From the NCBI RefSeq assembly GCF_050320395.1, contig NZ_CP144459.1, forward strand, positions 62,001 through 126,000: 64,000 nt of DNA. The letters run 5' to 3'. The position numbers were made by a program, and so were the translations under genes. This DNA is from Treponema_C sp050320395 (GTDB lineage Bacteria > Spirochaetota > Spirochaetia > Treponematales > Treponemataceae). Of the stretch, positions 32,372 to 41,055 are shown piece by piece; position 1 is the first letter of the stretch, and each line of letters opens with the position of its first letter. The notes beneath the pieces are model-generated. The model saw only the letters and a program-made list of their open reading frames with translations. It did not search any database and was not told the DNA's origin.

Positions 32372-33442
32372 ATGTATACGAGAGAGATCCGAAATGCACC
32401 CCGTGCGGTTGTCCGCGCGGGAAAACCCGTTTTCGGGGACTTTAATACTCTTCCCTCGGATTTTGATATCCGGAAGCTTAAACAGCCTTTCAGTTTGATG
32501 CCGCTTCCGCGCTTTATCACCGATTCAAGGATACGTACCAATCTGTATTTCAGCTTTGCCTCAGATGAATACGCAGGCCGTATCGGTATTACGGATGCGC
32601 ATTTATTCGGTTTTGCCGAGTTTACTCTGTGGGAAAAAGCAAGCGGACGAAAAATCTCCTTTCGTTCTTTTATTATTTTCAGAAAACGCCTTGTTCCTTT
32701 TAAAATAAAAAGCGGCGTTTGTAAATCGCTGCGTAAAAAAAGAATTTTTATTATACGCTGGAATTATGATACGGGAAAATTTTCCGTATTATGCCGCTTA
32801 AAAGGAGACCGTACCCGGCCCCATACTTTTTTTGAATTTTCGGGAAATCTGAATGATGAAGGCTGCGGTTTTCATACCTCGGTTATTCCCGCTCCCCTTA
32901 TGCGCCGCTGCTCGGCGGTCCACCACTGTGCGCCTCTTTTACGCGGTTCCCTTTCGGGGCATTTTTTCGAAAAAGAAGACAAGCCGGCGGCTGAACCTGT
33001 AGAAGCCTTGGGATTTTTCACTGTCCGCCGTTCCTACTATAAGTTGAGAACTTTTTGCTATGCAATTACGGTTTTGGGAGAATCGGAGGGGAAGGCGGTC
33101 CGCTTTAACCTGTATACATCGAATCAGGATCCGGTGGATTCCGATTTATATAACGAAAATATTCTCTTTGTAGACGGAAAAGCGAGTCCTTTGCCGCCGG
33201 TAACGGTTACTCATCCCTACGGTCTCGCCGGCCTGTGGGTTATTCAGGATACGGAGAATATGGTCGACCTTTCATTTTCTCCCCTTTCGGATACGATTCG
33301 CAGAGAAAGCGCCTTGATTTTGAGAACGGAGTATCATACAATTTACGGGACCTGTGAAGGATTTGTAAGGGATACGGAGGGCGAGACTTTTTTGTTGAAA
33401 AATGTCTGCGCTGTCGTAAAAAAACAGTATTTACGGTTATAA
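32372..33442 (+). CDS. DUF2804 family protein
   Basis: A 356-residue protein from the ATG at 32372 (MYTREIRNAP), two bases after the NusG-II gene. It matches the DUF2804 pattern in order: a short N-terminal Gly-Pro-Phe segment, KLKQPFSLMPLPRFITDSRIRTN near 40, paired beta-strand blocks with DAHLFGFAEFTLW near 87, ending in a strand-rich domain with YGTCEGFV near 327. No signal peptide is seen. The family is widespread in spirochetes and clostridia and has no assigned function. Longer starts upstream overlap the NusG-II gene and lack support. Confidence 0.75.
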   Translation: MYTREIRNAPRAVVRAGKPVFGDFNTLPSDFDIRKLKQPFSLMPLPRFITDSRIRTNLYFSFASDEYAGRIGITDAHLFGFAEFTLWEKASGRKISFRSFIIFRKRLVPFKIKSGVCKSLRKKRIFIIRWNYDTGKFSVLCRLKGDRTRPHTFFEFSGNLNDEGCGFHTSVIPAPLMRRCSAVHHCAPLLRGSLSGHFFEKEDKPAAEPVEALGFFTVRRSYYKLRTFCYAITVLGESEGKAVRFNLYTSNQDPVDSDLYNENILFVDGKASPLPPVTVTHPYGLAGLWVIQDTENMVDLSFSPLSDTIRRESALILRTEYHTIYGTCEGFVRDTEGETFLLKNVCAVVKKQYLRL

Positions 33443-33452
33443 TAGAAACGGT

Positions 33453-35612
33453 ATGGAAATGAATTCGAAAAAGCCGCAGGCAAAATATGAGCCCGGTGAA
33501 TTACAAAAAACCCGACAAAACCTCGGACAGCTTGAACAGGAAGAAGCCGCCTTTATGATAAAGCGCTTGGGCGGTGAAATCGGTGTGGAAAAACCCGAGG
33601 TAATTACCGACGAAACCTTAAAAAAAGTTCGGTCGGTTCGGAAACTTCCTTCTTCAAAAAAGGCAGGCAGGGTTTCAAGAACAAAATCTCCCGCCGCTTC
33701 TTTTGATTCCGACGGTATATCGGGCGGAAGTATCTTTTCAGGTGCGGTACAGTCGGGCCTGCCCGGAAAAAAATACCGTCTTCCCGTCCTTACCGCCCGT
33801 CAGCGCCAATTGTTCGATAAACTGATGATTTCTTCCGAATACAATATACGGCCCGCGCCCGGCTTTTTTGCAATGCTTTTTTCGTTCGGAAGAGGCGGTC
33901 CGGAACGGGTGTCGGAATCTTTTATAAAAAATACCCTAACCGCCCATATTAAACACATAGACTTTTTTACCGAGGCTGTGCAGGCTCTTATTGCCGCGGT
34001 TCCGGCAAGCTACCGAAATAAAATCAATGCGGAAGAAGATTTTTCTTTCCGTGCATTAAAAATTATCAATACCTGGGATACGCTGCCGGTAAAAACGGAA
34101 TTGGCACAGCTTAAAAAAAAGACCTCATGGGTTATGATTGAGGATACGGTTCCTTTTATCAGGGAACTGTACCGGCCCCTTATAAAGTTGTATTTTTTGG
34201 GCGAAATGCAAATGACCCGTTTGATAAAAACCCTGTACGGATGGACAACCGAAGCTCGTGCGGATAAAAATCAAAATATGCGTAATTTAAACAATGCGCG
34301 TCAAGCCGCCGCCGAATGGCTCTATATTTTCGGGCAGGTTATCAAGGGGCTGTATCCTTTGCTTATGCGGATGTGTACGCCCGAATATGACGTATATCCG
34401 GACTTTTTCAGCAAGCGTATTTCCGATATTATGCCGTTTTTGGAAATAACGAAATACGATATTATTTTGCCGAAAAAGGACAAGGGTGAAAAAGAGGATT
34501 CCGAAAAAAAAGAAGAAAAAACGGCCGAAGAAAAGGCTGCCGAAGAAAAAGAGGCTGAGGAAAAAGCCAAGGCCGACGCTCCGGCAAGACAAAATCTTAT
34601 TTTGCAAAGTTTGGGCGTTTTGGAAAAACTCTTTCCGGAGGCGGGTTTTACCTCTTTAGCCGAAAACCCGGATATGTATCCTTATTTTCAGCCCCTGTAT
34701 TCTTTTCCTGAAGGTTTTAACTTTTTGGCTCCCCAAAATCCCCTGCATGTTACAATCGTTTTGCTGCGCATAGTTGAAGATTTTTTTCAGGGCTGCCGTC
34801 ATATTCCGATGGGCCGGGCGGATGTGGGTAACAATCCCTTTGAGCATGATAATTTGCAAAAGGTTTTTGCCGGCTGGACCCAGTACCGCGAAGTGATTTT
34901 CGATAAAATCATGGTGCCGAATTTAAAGGAATGTGTGAATCAGGCATATACCCAAAACGATTTTCATACTTCCCGTTACGGAAGACGGGAAATATCAAAC
35001 TGGCTGTGGCAGGAAAAATATTATTTTCATCCCCATTTAACCTTTGAAATTGCTTTTATTGAAAGGCCGCGTATCGATACCGGTTATACTCCCTTGCCCG
35101 AAAGAATTCGCGGCTTGGTACAGCTTTTTTCCGATATGGTGCGTATGGCCGATGCGGCTGAAGTTTCGATGCCTCTTAACCTCAGCGCGATTTATCACTT
35201 TGATGTTGAAAACAGTGTTTCATACCGCCTGAATTTGCTTTTGGGAGGCGGAAAATCGAAGGAGCGCACCAATTTGAATTTGATGAAATACACCCTCTGC
35301 GCTCTGCGGGTTTTGGATTGGTGGATAAACGACAAAGACAGCCTTGCATATAAAACTGCCGCAAGCATTCCTTACCGCACGGCCGAAGGAAGTTCGCGGC
35401 CGCTCTTATCCGTACAGCTTCGAAGCGACCAGCGCGATGTTTTTTTACGCAATTTGCGGATTATGCATGCGGTACAAAAAGCCGAAAAACAGGAGGAATC
35501 GTTGTCCGCTTTGCATACGGCCAATGCGGCGGCTATTGATGCGGCCGGCGAACCGGATCCGCGGCTTTCGGCTCCTCTGGAAGGGGAATCTGCGGCTTTG
35601 GAAAAAGATTGA
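33453..35612 (+). CDS. Large cytoplasmic protein of unknown function
   Basis: A 719-residue protein without signal peptide or membrane segment. The first 120 residues are polar and basic. The middle has a 45-residue Lys/Glu/Ala-rich low-complexity stretch near 347-380 (KEKEDSEKKEEK-like) that is probably a flexible or coiled linker. The ends are acidic and helical. No known domain is recognised. I expect a spirochete-restricted protein. A TATAAT hexamer is nine bases before the ATG at 33453, and a second ATG is two codons on. It precedes the convergent thyX. Confidence 0.7.
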   Translation: MEMNSKKPQAKYEPGELQKTRQNLGQLEQEEAAFMIKRLGGEIGVEKPEVITDETLKKVRSVRKLPSSKKAGRVSRTKSPAASFDSDGISGGSIFSGAVQSGLPGKKYRLPVLTARQRQLFDKLMISSEYNIRPAPGFFAMLFSFGRGGPERVSESFIKNTLTAHIKHIDFFTEAVQALIAAVPASYRNKINAEEDFSFRALKIINTWDTLPVKTELAQLKKKTSWVMIEDTVPFIRELYRPLIKLYFLGEMQMTRLIKTLYGWTTEARADKNQNMRNLNNARQAAAEWLYIFGQVIKGLYPLLMRMCTPEYDVYPDFFSKRISDIMPFLEITKYDIILPKKDKGEKEDSEKKEEKTAEEKAAEEKEAEEKAKADAPARQNLILQSLGVLEKLFPEAGFTSLAENPDMYPYFQPLYSFPEGFNFLAPQNPLHVTIVLLRIVEDFFQGCRHIPMGRADVGNNPFEHDNLQKVFAGWTQYREVIFDKIMVPNLKECVNQAYTQNDFHTSRYGRREISNWLWQEKYYFHPHLTFEIAFIERPRIDTGYTPLPERIRGLVQLFSDMVRMADAAEVSMPLNLSAIYHFDVENSVSYRLNLLLGGGKSKERTNLNLMKYTLCALRVLDWWINDKDSLAYKTAASIPYRTAEGSSRPLLSVQLRSDQRDVFLRNLRIMHAVQKAEKQEESLSALHTANAAAIDAAGEPDPRLSAPLEGESAALEKD

Positions 35613-35628
35613 GCCGTGTGCTTGTAAA

Positions 35629-36465
35629 TTACAGCTGTTTTCCCGTCGCGATTTTTTCGTTAAAGCGTTCGAGTTTTTTACCGCTTAAAAGGCTTTCTTT
35701 GCCGTCCAACCTCCGGCGCAATTCTTCCATTTCTTCTCCCGAAAAACGGACTCCCTGTTTTAAGTGATTTTCAAAAGAAGAAACCGCCATGGGAGCGACG
35801 GCACGGCTTATGTCCGCCAGTACGGCGGCATAATCGCGTATTTCTTTTTGGGCGTGGGCATCCAGACGCAAGCGTAAAAAATGAAAGAGGTTGTGTAAGT
35901 CGATTTGCCAATACATTTCGGTATATAACGAAAGCGGTAAATTGACACGTGCCAATTCCCGCGCCGTTCCCGATTCTATAAGTTCCGTATAATCGGCATA
36001 GGCTTCTTTTTGTCCCTTTTGTAAAGAAGCGATAACCGCATCGGTAAAACTTTTTTCGGCTTTTTCCGAGGAACGGCCCTGTTTGTTGTCGGCGCTTTGT
36101 TTTGCAACATCTTCTTCGGCCGGAACGTAGAATTCATCGCTCATAACCGAATAACGTCCGGAAATTTCATTGACGCGCGCGGTGCGGTGCCGTATCCATT
36201 GGCGGGCCACGAATATGGGCATTTTGATATGAAAGGTAAGCACTACCTGTTCAAAGGGCGAAGTATGGTCGTGCCGCAAAAGATAGTCTATTAAGGCGGC
36301 ATCTTCGCGCACTGTTTTAGTTCCCGCCCCGTATGAAACACGCGCCGCCTGTACAATGCGCGAATCCGACCCCATATAATCAACCAAGCGGACAAAGCCG
36401 TGATTTAAAACTTTAAACTCTTTATCCAAAATTTTTTCGGCTTCCGCCGTCATACAATGTGCCAT
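35629..36465 (-). CDS. thyX: Flavin-dependent thymidylate synthase ThyX
   Basis: Makes dTMP from dUMP using FAD, NADPH and methylene-THF. The diagnostic RHR-x7-S motif is present as R92-H-R94 to S102. Other family segments are YGAGTKTVREDAALIDYLLRHDHTSPFEQ near 45-73 and LDAHAQKEIRDYA near 210. It is 278 residues, with somewhat longer termini than the shortest ThyX proteins. TATTAT, with an upstream TGC extension, lies six bases before the ATG and no Shine-Dalgarno site is seen. Confidence 0.95.
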   Translation of the reverse strand: MAHCMTAEAEKILDKEFKVLNHGFVRLVDYMGSDSRIVQAARVSYGAGTKTVREDAALIDYLLRHDHTSPFEQVVLTFHIKMPIFVARQWIRHRTARVNEISGRYSVMSDEFYVPAEEDVAKQSADNKQGRSSEKAEKSFTDAVIASLQKGQKEAYADYTELIESGTARELARVNLPLSLYTEMYWQIDLHNLFHFLRLRLDAHAQKEIRDYAAVLADISRAVAPMAVSSFENHLKQGVRFSGEEMEELRRRLDGKESLLSGKKLERFNEKIATGKQL

Positions 36466-36528
36466 ATCCCGATAATAGCATAACGCATAAAAATTTTCTA
36501 TACGTTACCCGGATGCTCTAAACGGCGA

Positions 36529-37596
36529 TTACACACCCTGAATGATTCTCGAAACTACGCCCAAAAAGAAAACGGGTTTAAGGTCCTGATTAAATCCTGC
36601 CTGGAATGTAAACGGGACATTGTCGAATAATGTGCAGCCTCCTCCTATGCCCCACTCACCGATCAGGTTTATGTTTTTTGCTTTATCGGAACCGAAACCG
36701 GCGTCTGCAAATGCTGAAATAAAAAATCCGTTTGAGTTAACTCCGGTCCGACCTGCATACCATCTGAGTTCCGTTCCCCAAATATGCATCGAAGAGTATC
36801 TTTGAACATCTTTAAAAGAAAACCTGCGGGTCATAGCTTCCTGGGATTTTTCTATTTCATAATCGGCGGCGGCATGTATATTTTTTGACTTAATCCTGTC
36901 GGTATTATAAAAAGTATACACAAAGCCCGCATCTACATAATACAGTTTAAAAGTTACGGGTAAATCGAATTTCAGTCTGTAGTTAACAAAGCGGCTTTCG
37001 GGAATCCAGTCGGTAAAAAAAGAAAAAGTAGAGGCGGTTTTCAGGAATCCCAAATCGTGAATAAAAAGATCGAATCTGATTCCCTGAGATATTTCCGTAA
37101 CCGTTTTAGGCACCAATATTTTTTGTGAGCCGTTTACTTTTATTTGATTAACAGGTCTTCTTCCCACACGTGCGGGAAAAGAAATCTTCAGCCTGTTTAT
37201 AACAAATATAAAATCGTTCTTTACATAAAAGATTTGTTCCGACATGTTTTTATTCATTGTAAACGGAATAAAATCGTAAAAAGCATTTATATTCCATTTA
37301 AAGAAATCTTTTTGAACGAACATTCCTACGGAAGAACTGATTGCAGGACCGTTATCCGCCGAAAAAAAGATGCCGGTGTTCGGAAATATACTTATATCGT
37401 TTTTCCTATGCAGCCAGCCGAATTGTACGGAAAGAGGAAAGCCGAAATAATGAGGGAGAATATGAAATTTGGAAATAGTTAAAGAATCTCCTGCGGAGCT
37501 TTTTCCAACATCCCCGGTCTCCCGAGGAAAATCTTGAGAAAAGCCCGCCGCTGCCGTAAAACAAAACATTAAAAGTACAATGACAATTTTTTTCAT
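36529..37596 (-). CDS. Secreted outer-membrane-type beta-rich protein, unknown function
   Basis: A 355-residue protein with a signal peptide (residues 1-20, FCFTAAAGFSQ). The mature part alternates polar and aromatic residues, with many strands such as FAFYDFIPF-like blocks and a late GGCTLFDNVPFTFQAGFNQDL. This is compatible with a beta-barrel of the outer membrane. No family is recognised and the C-terminus is not a classical aromatic-terminated one. Its 5' region holds two strong hairpins (37630-37705) that could act on its expression. Confidence 0.55.
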   Translation of the reverse strand: MKKIVIVLLMFCFTAAAGFSQDFPRETGDVGKSSAGDSLTISKFHILPHYFGFPLSVQFGWLHRKNDISIFPNTGIFFSADNGPAISSSVGMFVQKDFFKWNINAFYDFIPFTMNKNMSEQIFYVKNDFIFVINRLKISFPARVGRRPVNQIKVNGSQKILVPKTVTEISQGIRFDLFIHDLGFLKTASTFSFFTDWIPESRFVNYRLKFDLPVTFKLYYVDAGFVYTFYNTDRIKSKNIHAAADYEIEKSQEAMTRRFSFKDVQRYSSMHIWGTELRWYAGRTGVNSNGFFISAFADAGFGSDKAKNINLIGEWGIGGGCTLFDNVPFTFQAGFNQDLKPVFFLGVVSRIIQGV

Positions 37597-37629
37597 TTTT
37601 TTTCCACTTATAATTTAAAAGTTCCTTAA

Positions 37630-37705
37630 AATTGAACAATTGAGGAAATTTCGATTTCCGAAAATTGTTCAATTCCGCCGTTTTTGCAACGCAGTAAAAA
37701 ACGGC
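37630..37705. repeat. Two adjacent inverted repeats upstream of the barrel-like gene
   Basis: The first (37630-37674) has perfect 12-bp arms (AATTGAACAATT with AATTGTTCAATT), an asymmetric internal loop, 6 more pairs (GGAAAT with ATTTCC) and a TTCG tetraloop on the plus strand. The second (37677-37705) has 9-bp arms (GCCGTTTTT with AAAAACGGC). They fill most of the gap between two minus-strand genes. They could be terminators, mRNA caps or operators. Confidence 0.75.
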
Positions 37706-37762
37706 AGAAAATAATGGGAGTTTTGCCGCCCAACTCTTTACTCAAGATGCAAAACTCAAGTT

Positions 37763-37795
37763 AAAACGGGCGGCGCTATTTCAGACGCCCGTTTT
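37763..37795 (-). terminator. Hairpin spanning the stop codon of the paralogous secreted-protein gene
   Basis: AAAACGGGCG and CGCCCGTTTT form perfect 10-bp arms around a 13-base loop that contains the TGA stop (37783-37781). On the minus strand the second arm ends in CGTTTTAA. A likely terminator for the gene at 37781-38623. Confidence 0.6.
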
Positions 37796-38623
37796 AAACC
37801 TTCCTTTGTGATAATTTTCATAGAGTTTTGGAAGGAGAGGATGAGAAGGAAAAAGATTTTTTGCCTTATAAAAATATTCCCATCCTTTTTGCGTATCATA
37901 TATTTTCATGTAAAAAACGGAATACCGTATATACGCGTTGAATTTATCAACTTCGTTCAATGTTTCAATATATTTTTCCGTCGCTCTGATTTGAGAATTA
38001 AAGTTCGATGTAACCTCATCTGCCGACGAGATTTGCCAGCAGGACAATTTTACAAGGGCTGTTTTATTTTTTTTATCCTTTGCAAGAGCTCTTCGGTATA
38101 AAACGGGCAGGGTGAGGTTTATATTAAATCTTTTTGTTTTAGAGTGAGAAAGTTTTGTATAGAGGTAGTCCGCGTATTTTAAATATACCTCTCCTTCCAA
38201 ATCGGATAGTGTTAAAAATCTTTTTAAATCCGTATCCGTTTTTTTTATTAGTTCGTCTTGATAATTCATACCCTCGTAATTGTAAATCGTAGAAATAATT
38301 TCGGCATGTTCAAGATATAAAATTAAAAGTTTATTTTGTTCTTTGATATCTCTTGATTTTTTGTCTTGAAAAACAAGCTTGTCTAAAGAGTCTGCAAGAA
38401 AATTTATTCCCTCCGTTAAGGTTTTTATATCTTCATCATCTATCTTGCCGGTTCCGTAATACCCGGATAAAAGAGTGTCGCATTCATCCGAATTAAAAAT
38501 CTTTATCGTATCCGGATGCTCCGCATAAAGTTCGGCGGCAAAATAAAAAGATAAAAAACCGATAAAAATAAGAATTCCCGCTATCAGTTTATGAGTCGCG
38601 GTTTGAAAAGAATGTTTTTCCAT
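37781..38623 (-). CDS. Secreted helical protein of unknown function
   Basis: 280 residues from the ATG at 38623, which has GAGGAG upstream. An upstream-extended frame reads into the neighbouring truncated copy. A signal peptide (near 12-33, FYFAAELYA) is followed by NSDECDTLL and a long helical part with repeated aromatic and Leu positions (LADYLYTKLS, ALVKLSCWQI, WEYFYKAKNLFPSHPLLPKLYENYHKG), suggesting TPR-like repeats. No enzyme motif is seen. It resembles the first part of the short gene just upstream and is its full-length relative. Confidence 0.6.
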   Translation of the reverse strand: MEKHSFQTATHKLIAGILIFIGFLSFYFAAELYAEHPDTIKIFNSDECDTLLSGYYGTGKIDDEDIKTLTEGINFLADSLDKLVFQDKKSRDIKEQNKLLILYLEHAEIISTIYNYEGMNYQDELIKKTDTDLKRFLTLSDLEGEVYLKYADYLYTKLSHSKTKRFNINLTLPVLYRRALAKDKKNKTALVKLSCWQISSADEVTSNFNSQIRATEKYIETLNEVDKFNAYIRYSVFYMKIYDTQKGWEYFYKAKNLFPSHPLLPKLYENYHKGRFKTGV

Positions 38624-38703
38624 TTTTATGTAACTCCTCAATCGCCGGCCGAAAGTTTTATCTCCTATTAATCCGGCAGTATTCGTTGAGCTTATATTTT
38701 TTT

Positions 38704-38877
38704 TCACAAAAAGGGAAGTACATAAGGCAGGGTGCGGCATTCATCCGCATTACAGACTTGTGTCTTTTCCGAAGACTCTGCATAAAGTCCCGATACAAAG
38801 AAAAAAGATGTAAAAATGATGAGAATAACAATTCCCGTTATAAATGTGCGCGTTTTTAGTTTTGCATATGATTCCAT
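38704..38877 (-). pseudogene. Truncated paralogue of the following secreted protein
   Basis: A 57-codon frame (ATG 38877, TGA 38706-38704) that aligns with the first part of the next gene. Both start with a short basic segment (MESYAKLK versus MEKHSFQT), a similar signal peptide, LYAE, then NADECRTLP here against NSDECDTLL there. After that the short copy ends, with no continuation in any frame. It looks like an old tandem duplication whose first copy lost its 3' part. A secreted short peptide still made from it cannot be excluded. Confidence 0.55.
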
Positions 38878-39010
38878 TTTTTATAGATTATCATTTTGTG
38901 TATAAAAAGTGAAGTAATAAGGCTGACATTTGCTTAACATGCAAACGTGCGAGCTCCCGTTTGTCAGTGTTGAAGCGGGTATTAGACGTTATTTTTTTTA
39001 TTTGATTCTT

Positions 39011-39418
39011 CTATATTGAGAGAGAGTTTAAGTTCTTTAATTTTATTTTCACGAAATCATAAACTATTTTCATATCCGAAATAGCTCTTATAACATGAGA
39101 TTCTTGTATATTTAATTCCTGTGGATAACGGATTCTTATACCATACGGTGTAAGTGAATCAGCTGAATTTAAAATACTCTCAGGAAGAGTTACAAACGCT
39201 GACAATTCATCTGTAAGTAAGCCTAAATCATGTGTTTTTTGTAATTCTCCGTCATAGGCAAGAATGAGTGCTTTTAGCATTTTTTCTGCAGCCTGCTGGC
39301 AATGATAACAGATTATCTCCATCGGCTTTGGATTCTGAATTTCATTCAGGTGGTTTGCGGCAAGAACATCCATCTCCGCATAACGAACCCACTCTGTTAC
39401 ATCACTTTCATTTTTCAT
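39011..39418 (-). CDS. HEPN-domain protein (probable RNase toxin of a MNT/HEPN pair)
   Basis: 135 residues from the ATG at 39418 (MKNESDVTEW). The HEPN pattern is clear: an amphipathic start (VRYAEMDVLAANHL), CYHCQQAAEKMLKALI near 43-58, KTHDLGLLTDEL near 67 and IRYPQEL near 100. The catalytic R-x4-6-H pair of HEPN RNases is not obvious. It starts 11 bases inside the nucleotidyltransferase gene, so the two are translationally coupled. In such pairs HEPN is usually the toxin and MNT modifies and silences it. Confidence 0.85.
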   Translation of the reverse strand: MKNESDVTEWVRYAEMDVLAANHLNEIQNPKPMEIICYHCQQAAEKMLKALILAYDGELQKTHDLGLLTDELSAFVTLPESILNSADSLTPYGIRIRYPQELNIQESHVIRAISDMKIVYDFVKIKLKNLNSLSI

Positions 39419-39722
39419 ACAATATAACCCCCTCACGATCTACGATATTTTCAAGGGTCTTGCGGGTTCTCCTTTCTTTAAAACCGGAAACAGAGCCGAC
39501 AACTATATCAACTGAACGGCGTTTCAATCCTCGCAAAGAACGATAGGCTTTTTGAGAAACGGACAGCTTGTCCCTAACGGAATCCGACATTACAAGATAA
39601 AAATCATAGTCGCTATCATCCTTTTCTTCATTTCTTGCAAAAGAACCGAAAAGATAGATTTTTTGAGGATTTACGCTTTTCTGAAGCCGCTCTGCAATAA
39701 TGCGGATTTCATTTGTTACCAT
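39408..39722 (-). CDS. Minimal nucleotidyltransferase (MNT), antitoxin partner of the HEPN protein
   Basis: A 104-residue polymerase-beta-fold protein. GSFARNEEKDDSDYDFYLV contains the GS (26-27) and the D-x-D pair (D38, D40) needed for metal and nucleotide binding. The third catalytic Asp (SVDIVV near 70) is also present, so it should be active. MNT proteins add AMP to a Tyr of the HEPN toxin. The ATG at 39722 has AGGAG at normal spacing. Order MNT then HEPN with overlapping frames fits a type VII-like module. Confidence 0.88.
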   Translation of the reverse strand: MVTNEIRIIAERLQKSVNPQKIYLFGSFARNEEKDDSDYDFYLVMSDSVRDKLSVSQKAYRSLRGLKRRSVDIVVGSVSGFKERRTRKTLENIVDREGVILYEK

Positions 39723-39877
39723 ATTTTGCTCCTGACAACTTTATTATATCACAACATCCTGCTTTTATATATAAATTAAATAAATTTTACTATAAAAACG
39801 AAATTTTCTATAACTTACCTGCTTTATTGTACAGTATCTTTTATCCGAGTAGATGGTGTCAATCTGACATTTTTACC

Positions 39878-39906
39878 TTTACATAGGGCTCTACAGGGGC
39901 TATACT
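39878..39906 (+). promoter_or_regulatory. Promoter of the epimerase gene, probably leaderless
   Basis: TTTACA (39878-39883), a 17-bp spacer and TATACT (39901-39906). Six bases separate the -10 from the ATG at 39913. Confidence 0.6.
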
Positions 39907-39912
39907 GAATTT

Positions 39913-41016
39913 ATGAAGATTCTTATTATAGGCGGGAGCGGTACCATAAGTACCGCCGTTACAGCCCGCTTGACATTACAGGCGGATGCCGAAGTATTTG
40001 TATTAAACAGGGGAAAGCGCAATGACGATCTGAGCCTCGCCTGCGAAACGGAAGCAAAGCGCTTAGGTCTTGTGCTAAAGCTGCCCGTATTTGTAAAGGG
40101 CGATTCCAAGGATGAAACCGGATTAAAGAGCATTGTCGATTCCCTTTTAAGCAAGGGGGAACGTTTTGATGCCGTTGCCGATTTTATAGCTTTTACAAAA
40201 GAAGATGTTGAGCGCGATATGCGTATTTTTTCCGAAAAAACACGGCAATATATATTTATCGGTTCTGCATCGGCCTATCATAAACCCCTCGGTGATTACC
40301 GCATAACCGAAGGTACGTCTTTGGCAAACCCTTTTTGGAAGTATTCGCGCGATAAAATAGCATGTGAAGATGTTTTAATGAGCGCATATCGCACAGAAAG
40401 CTTTCCCGTAACGATAGTCCGCCCCAGTCATACCTACGGCGAGCGTTCCGTTCCCCTCGGCTTACACGGGGCAAAGGGAAGCTGGCAAATTGTACGGCGC
40501 ATGATGGAAGGCAAACCGGTTATCATCCACGGCGACGGTACTTCACTGTGGACAATTACCCATAACCGCGATTTTGCGCGTGCATTTTGCGGTTTGGTAT
40601 GTAATGCAAAGGCAATAGGGGAGGCGGTACAGATTACCGGCGATGAAAGTTTGACGTGGAATCAAATATACGGCTGTATTGCTTCGGCTGTAGGCGTTCC
40701 CTTGAACGCCGTGCATATGTCTTCCGAATTTTTAACCCTTGCGGGGAAATTGCCCGTTTCAGGTACCCCGGTCTACGATTTTGAAGGAACGCTTATCGGA
40801 GATAAGGCAAATACCGTTGTATTCGATAATACCAAACTCAAGCGTTTGGTAAACGGATTTTACTCCGAGATACGCTTTGAAGACGGGGTACGGGAAACCG
40901 TCCGCAATATCCTTGCGCATCCGGAACTGCAAACCTCCGACCCCGATTTTGACTTGTGGTGCGATAAACTCATAGAAGCGCAAAGCCGCTTTCTGGACTT
41001 TTTACAAAATGCTTAA
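39913..41016 (+). CDS. NAD-dependent epimerase/dehydratase (extended SDR)
   Basis: A 367-residue extended short-chain dehydrogenase. It begins directly with the cofactor strand ILIIGGSGTISTAV (GxxGxxx motif at 8-13), a bound NAD(P). FIGSASAYH near 116-124 supplies the catalytic Ser region, and the family YxxxK is represented by YSRDKIACE near 144-152. The C-terminal part has substrate-binding segments (WQIVRRMMEGKPVIIHGDGTSLWTITHNRDFARAF, described in part). A sugar-nucleotide or related substrate is likely but not known. Monocistronic, ending at a strong terminator. Confidence 0.85.
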   Translation: MKILIIGGSGTISTAVTARLTLQADAEVFVLNRGKRNDDLSLACETEAKRLGLVLKLPVFVKGDSKDETGLKSIVDSLLSKGERFDAVADFIAFTKEDVERDMRIFSEKTRQYIFIGSASAYHKPLGDYRITEGTSLANPFWKYSRDKIACEDVLMSAYRTESFPVTIVRPSHTYGERSVPLGLHGAKGSWQIVRRMMEGKPVIIHGDGTSLWTITHNRDFARAFCGLVCNAKAIGEAVQITGDESLTWNQIYGCIASAVGVPLNAVHMSSEFLTLAGKLPVSGTPVYDFEGTLIGDKANTVVFDNTKLKRLVNGFYSEIRFEDGVRETVRNILAHPELQTSDPDFDLWCDKLIEAQSRFLDFLQNA

Positions 41017-41022
41017 CAGGCG

Positions 41023-41047
41023 GCCGGCAAAAAAGCCGGCGTTTTTT
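41023..41047 (+). terminator. Intrinsic terminator after the epimerase gene
   Basis: GCCGGC-AAAAAA-GCCGGC hairpin followed by GTTTTTT. A strong Rho-independent terminator for the plus strand, and the arms are self-complementary so it may also serve the convergent gene. Confidence 0.88.
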
Positions 41048-41055
41048 AGGCGAGA

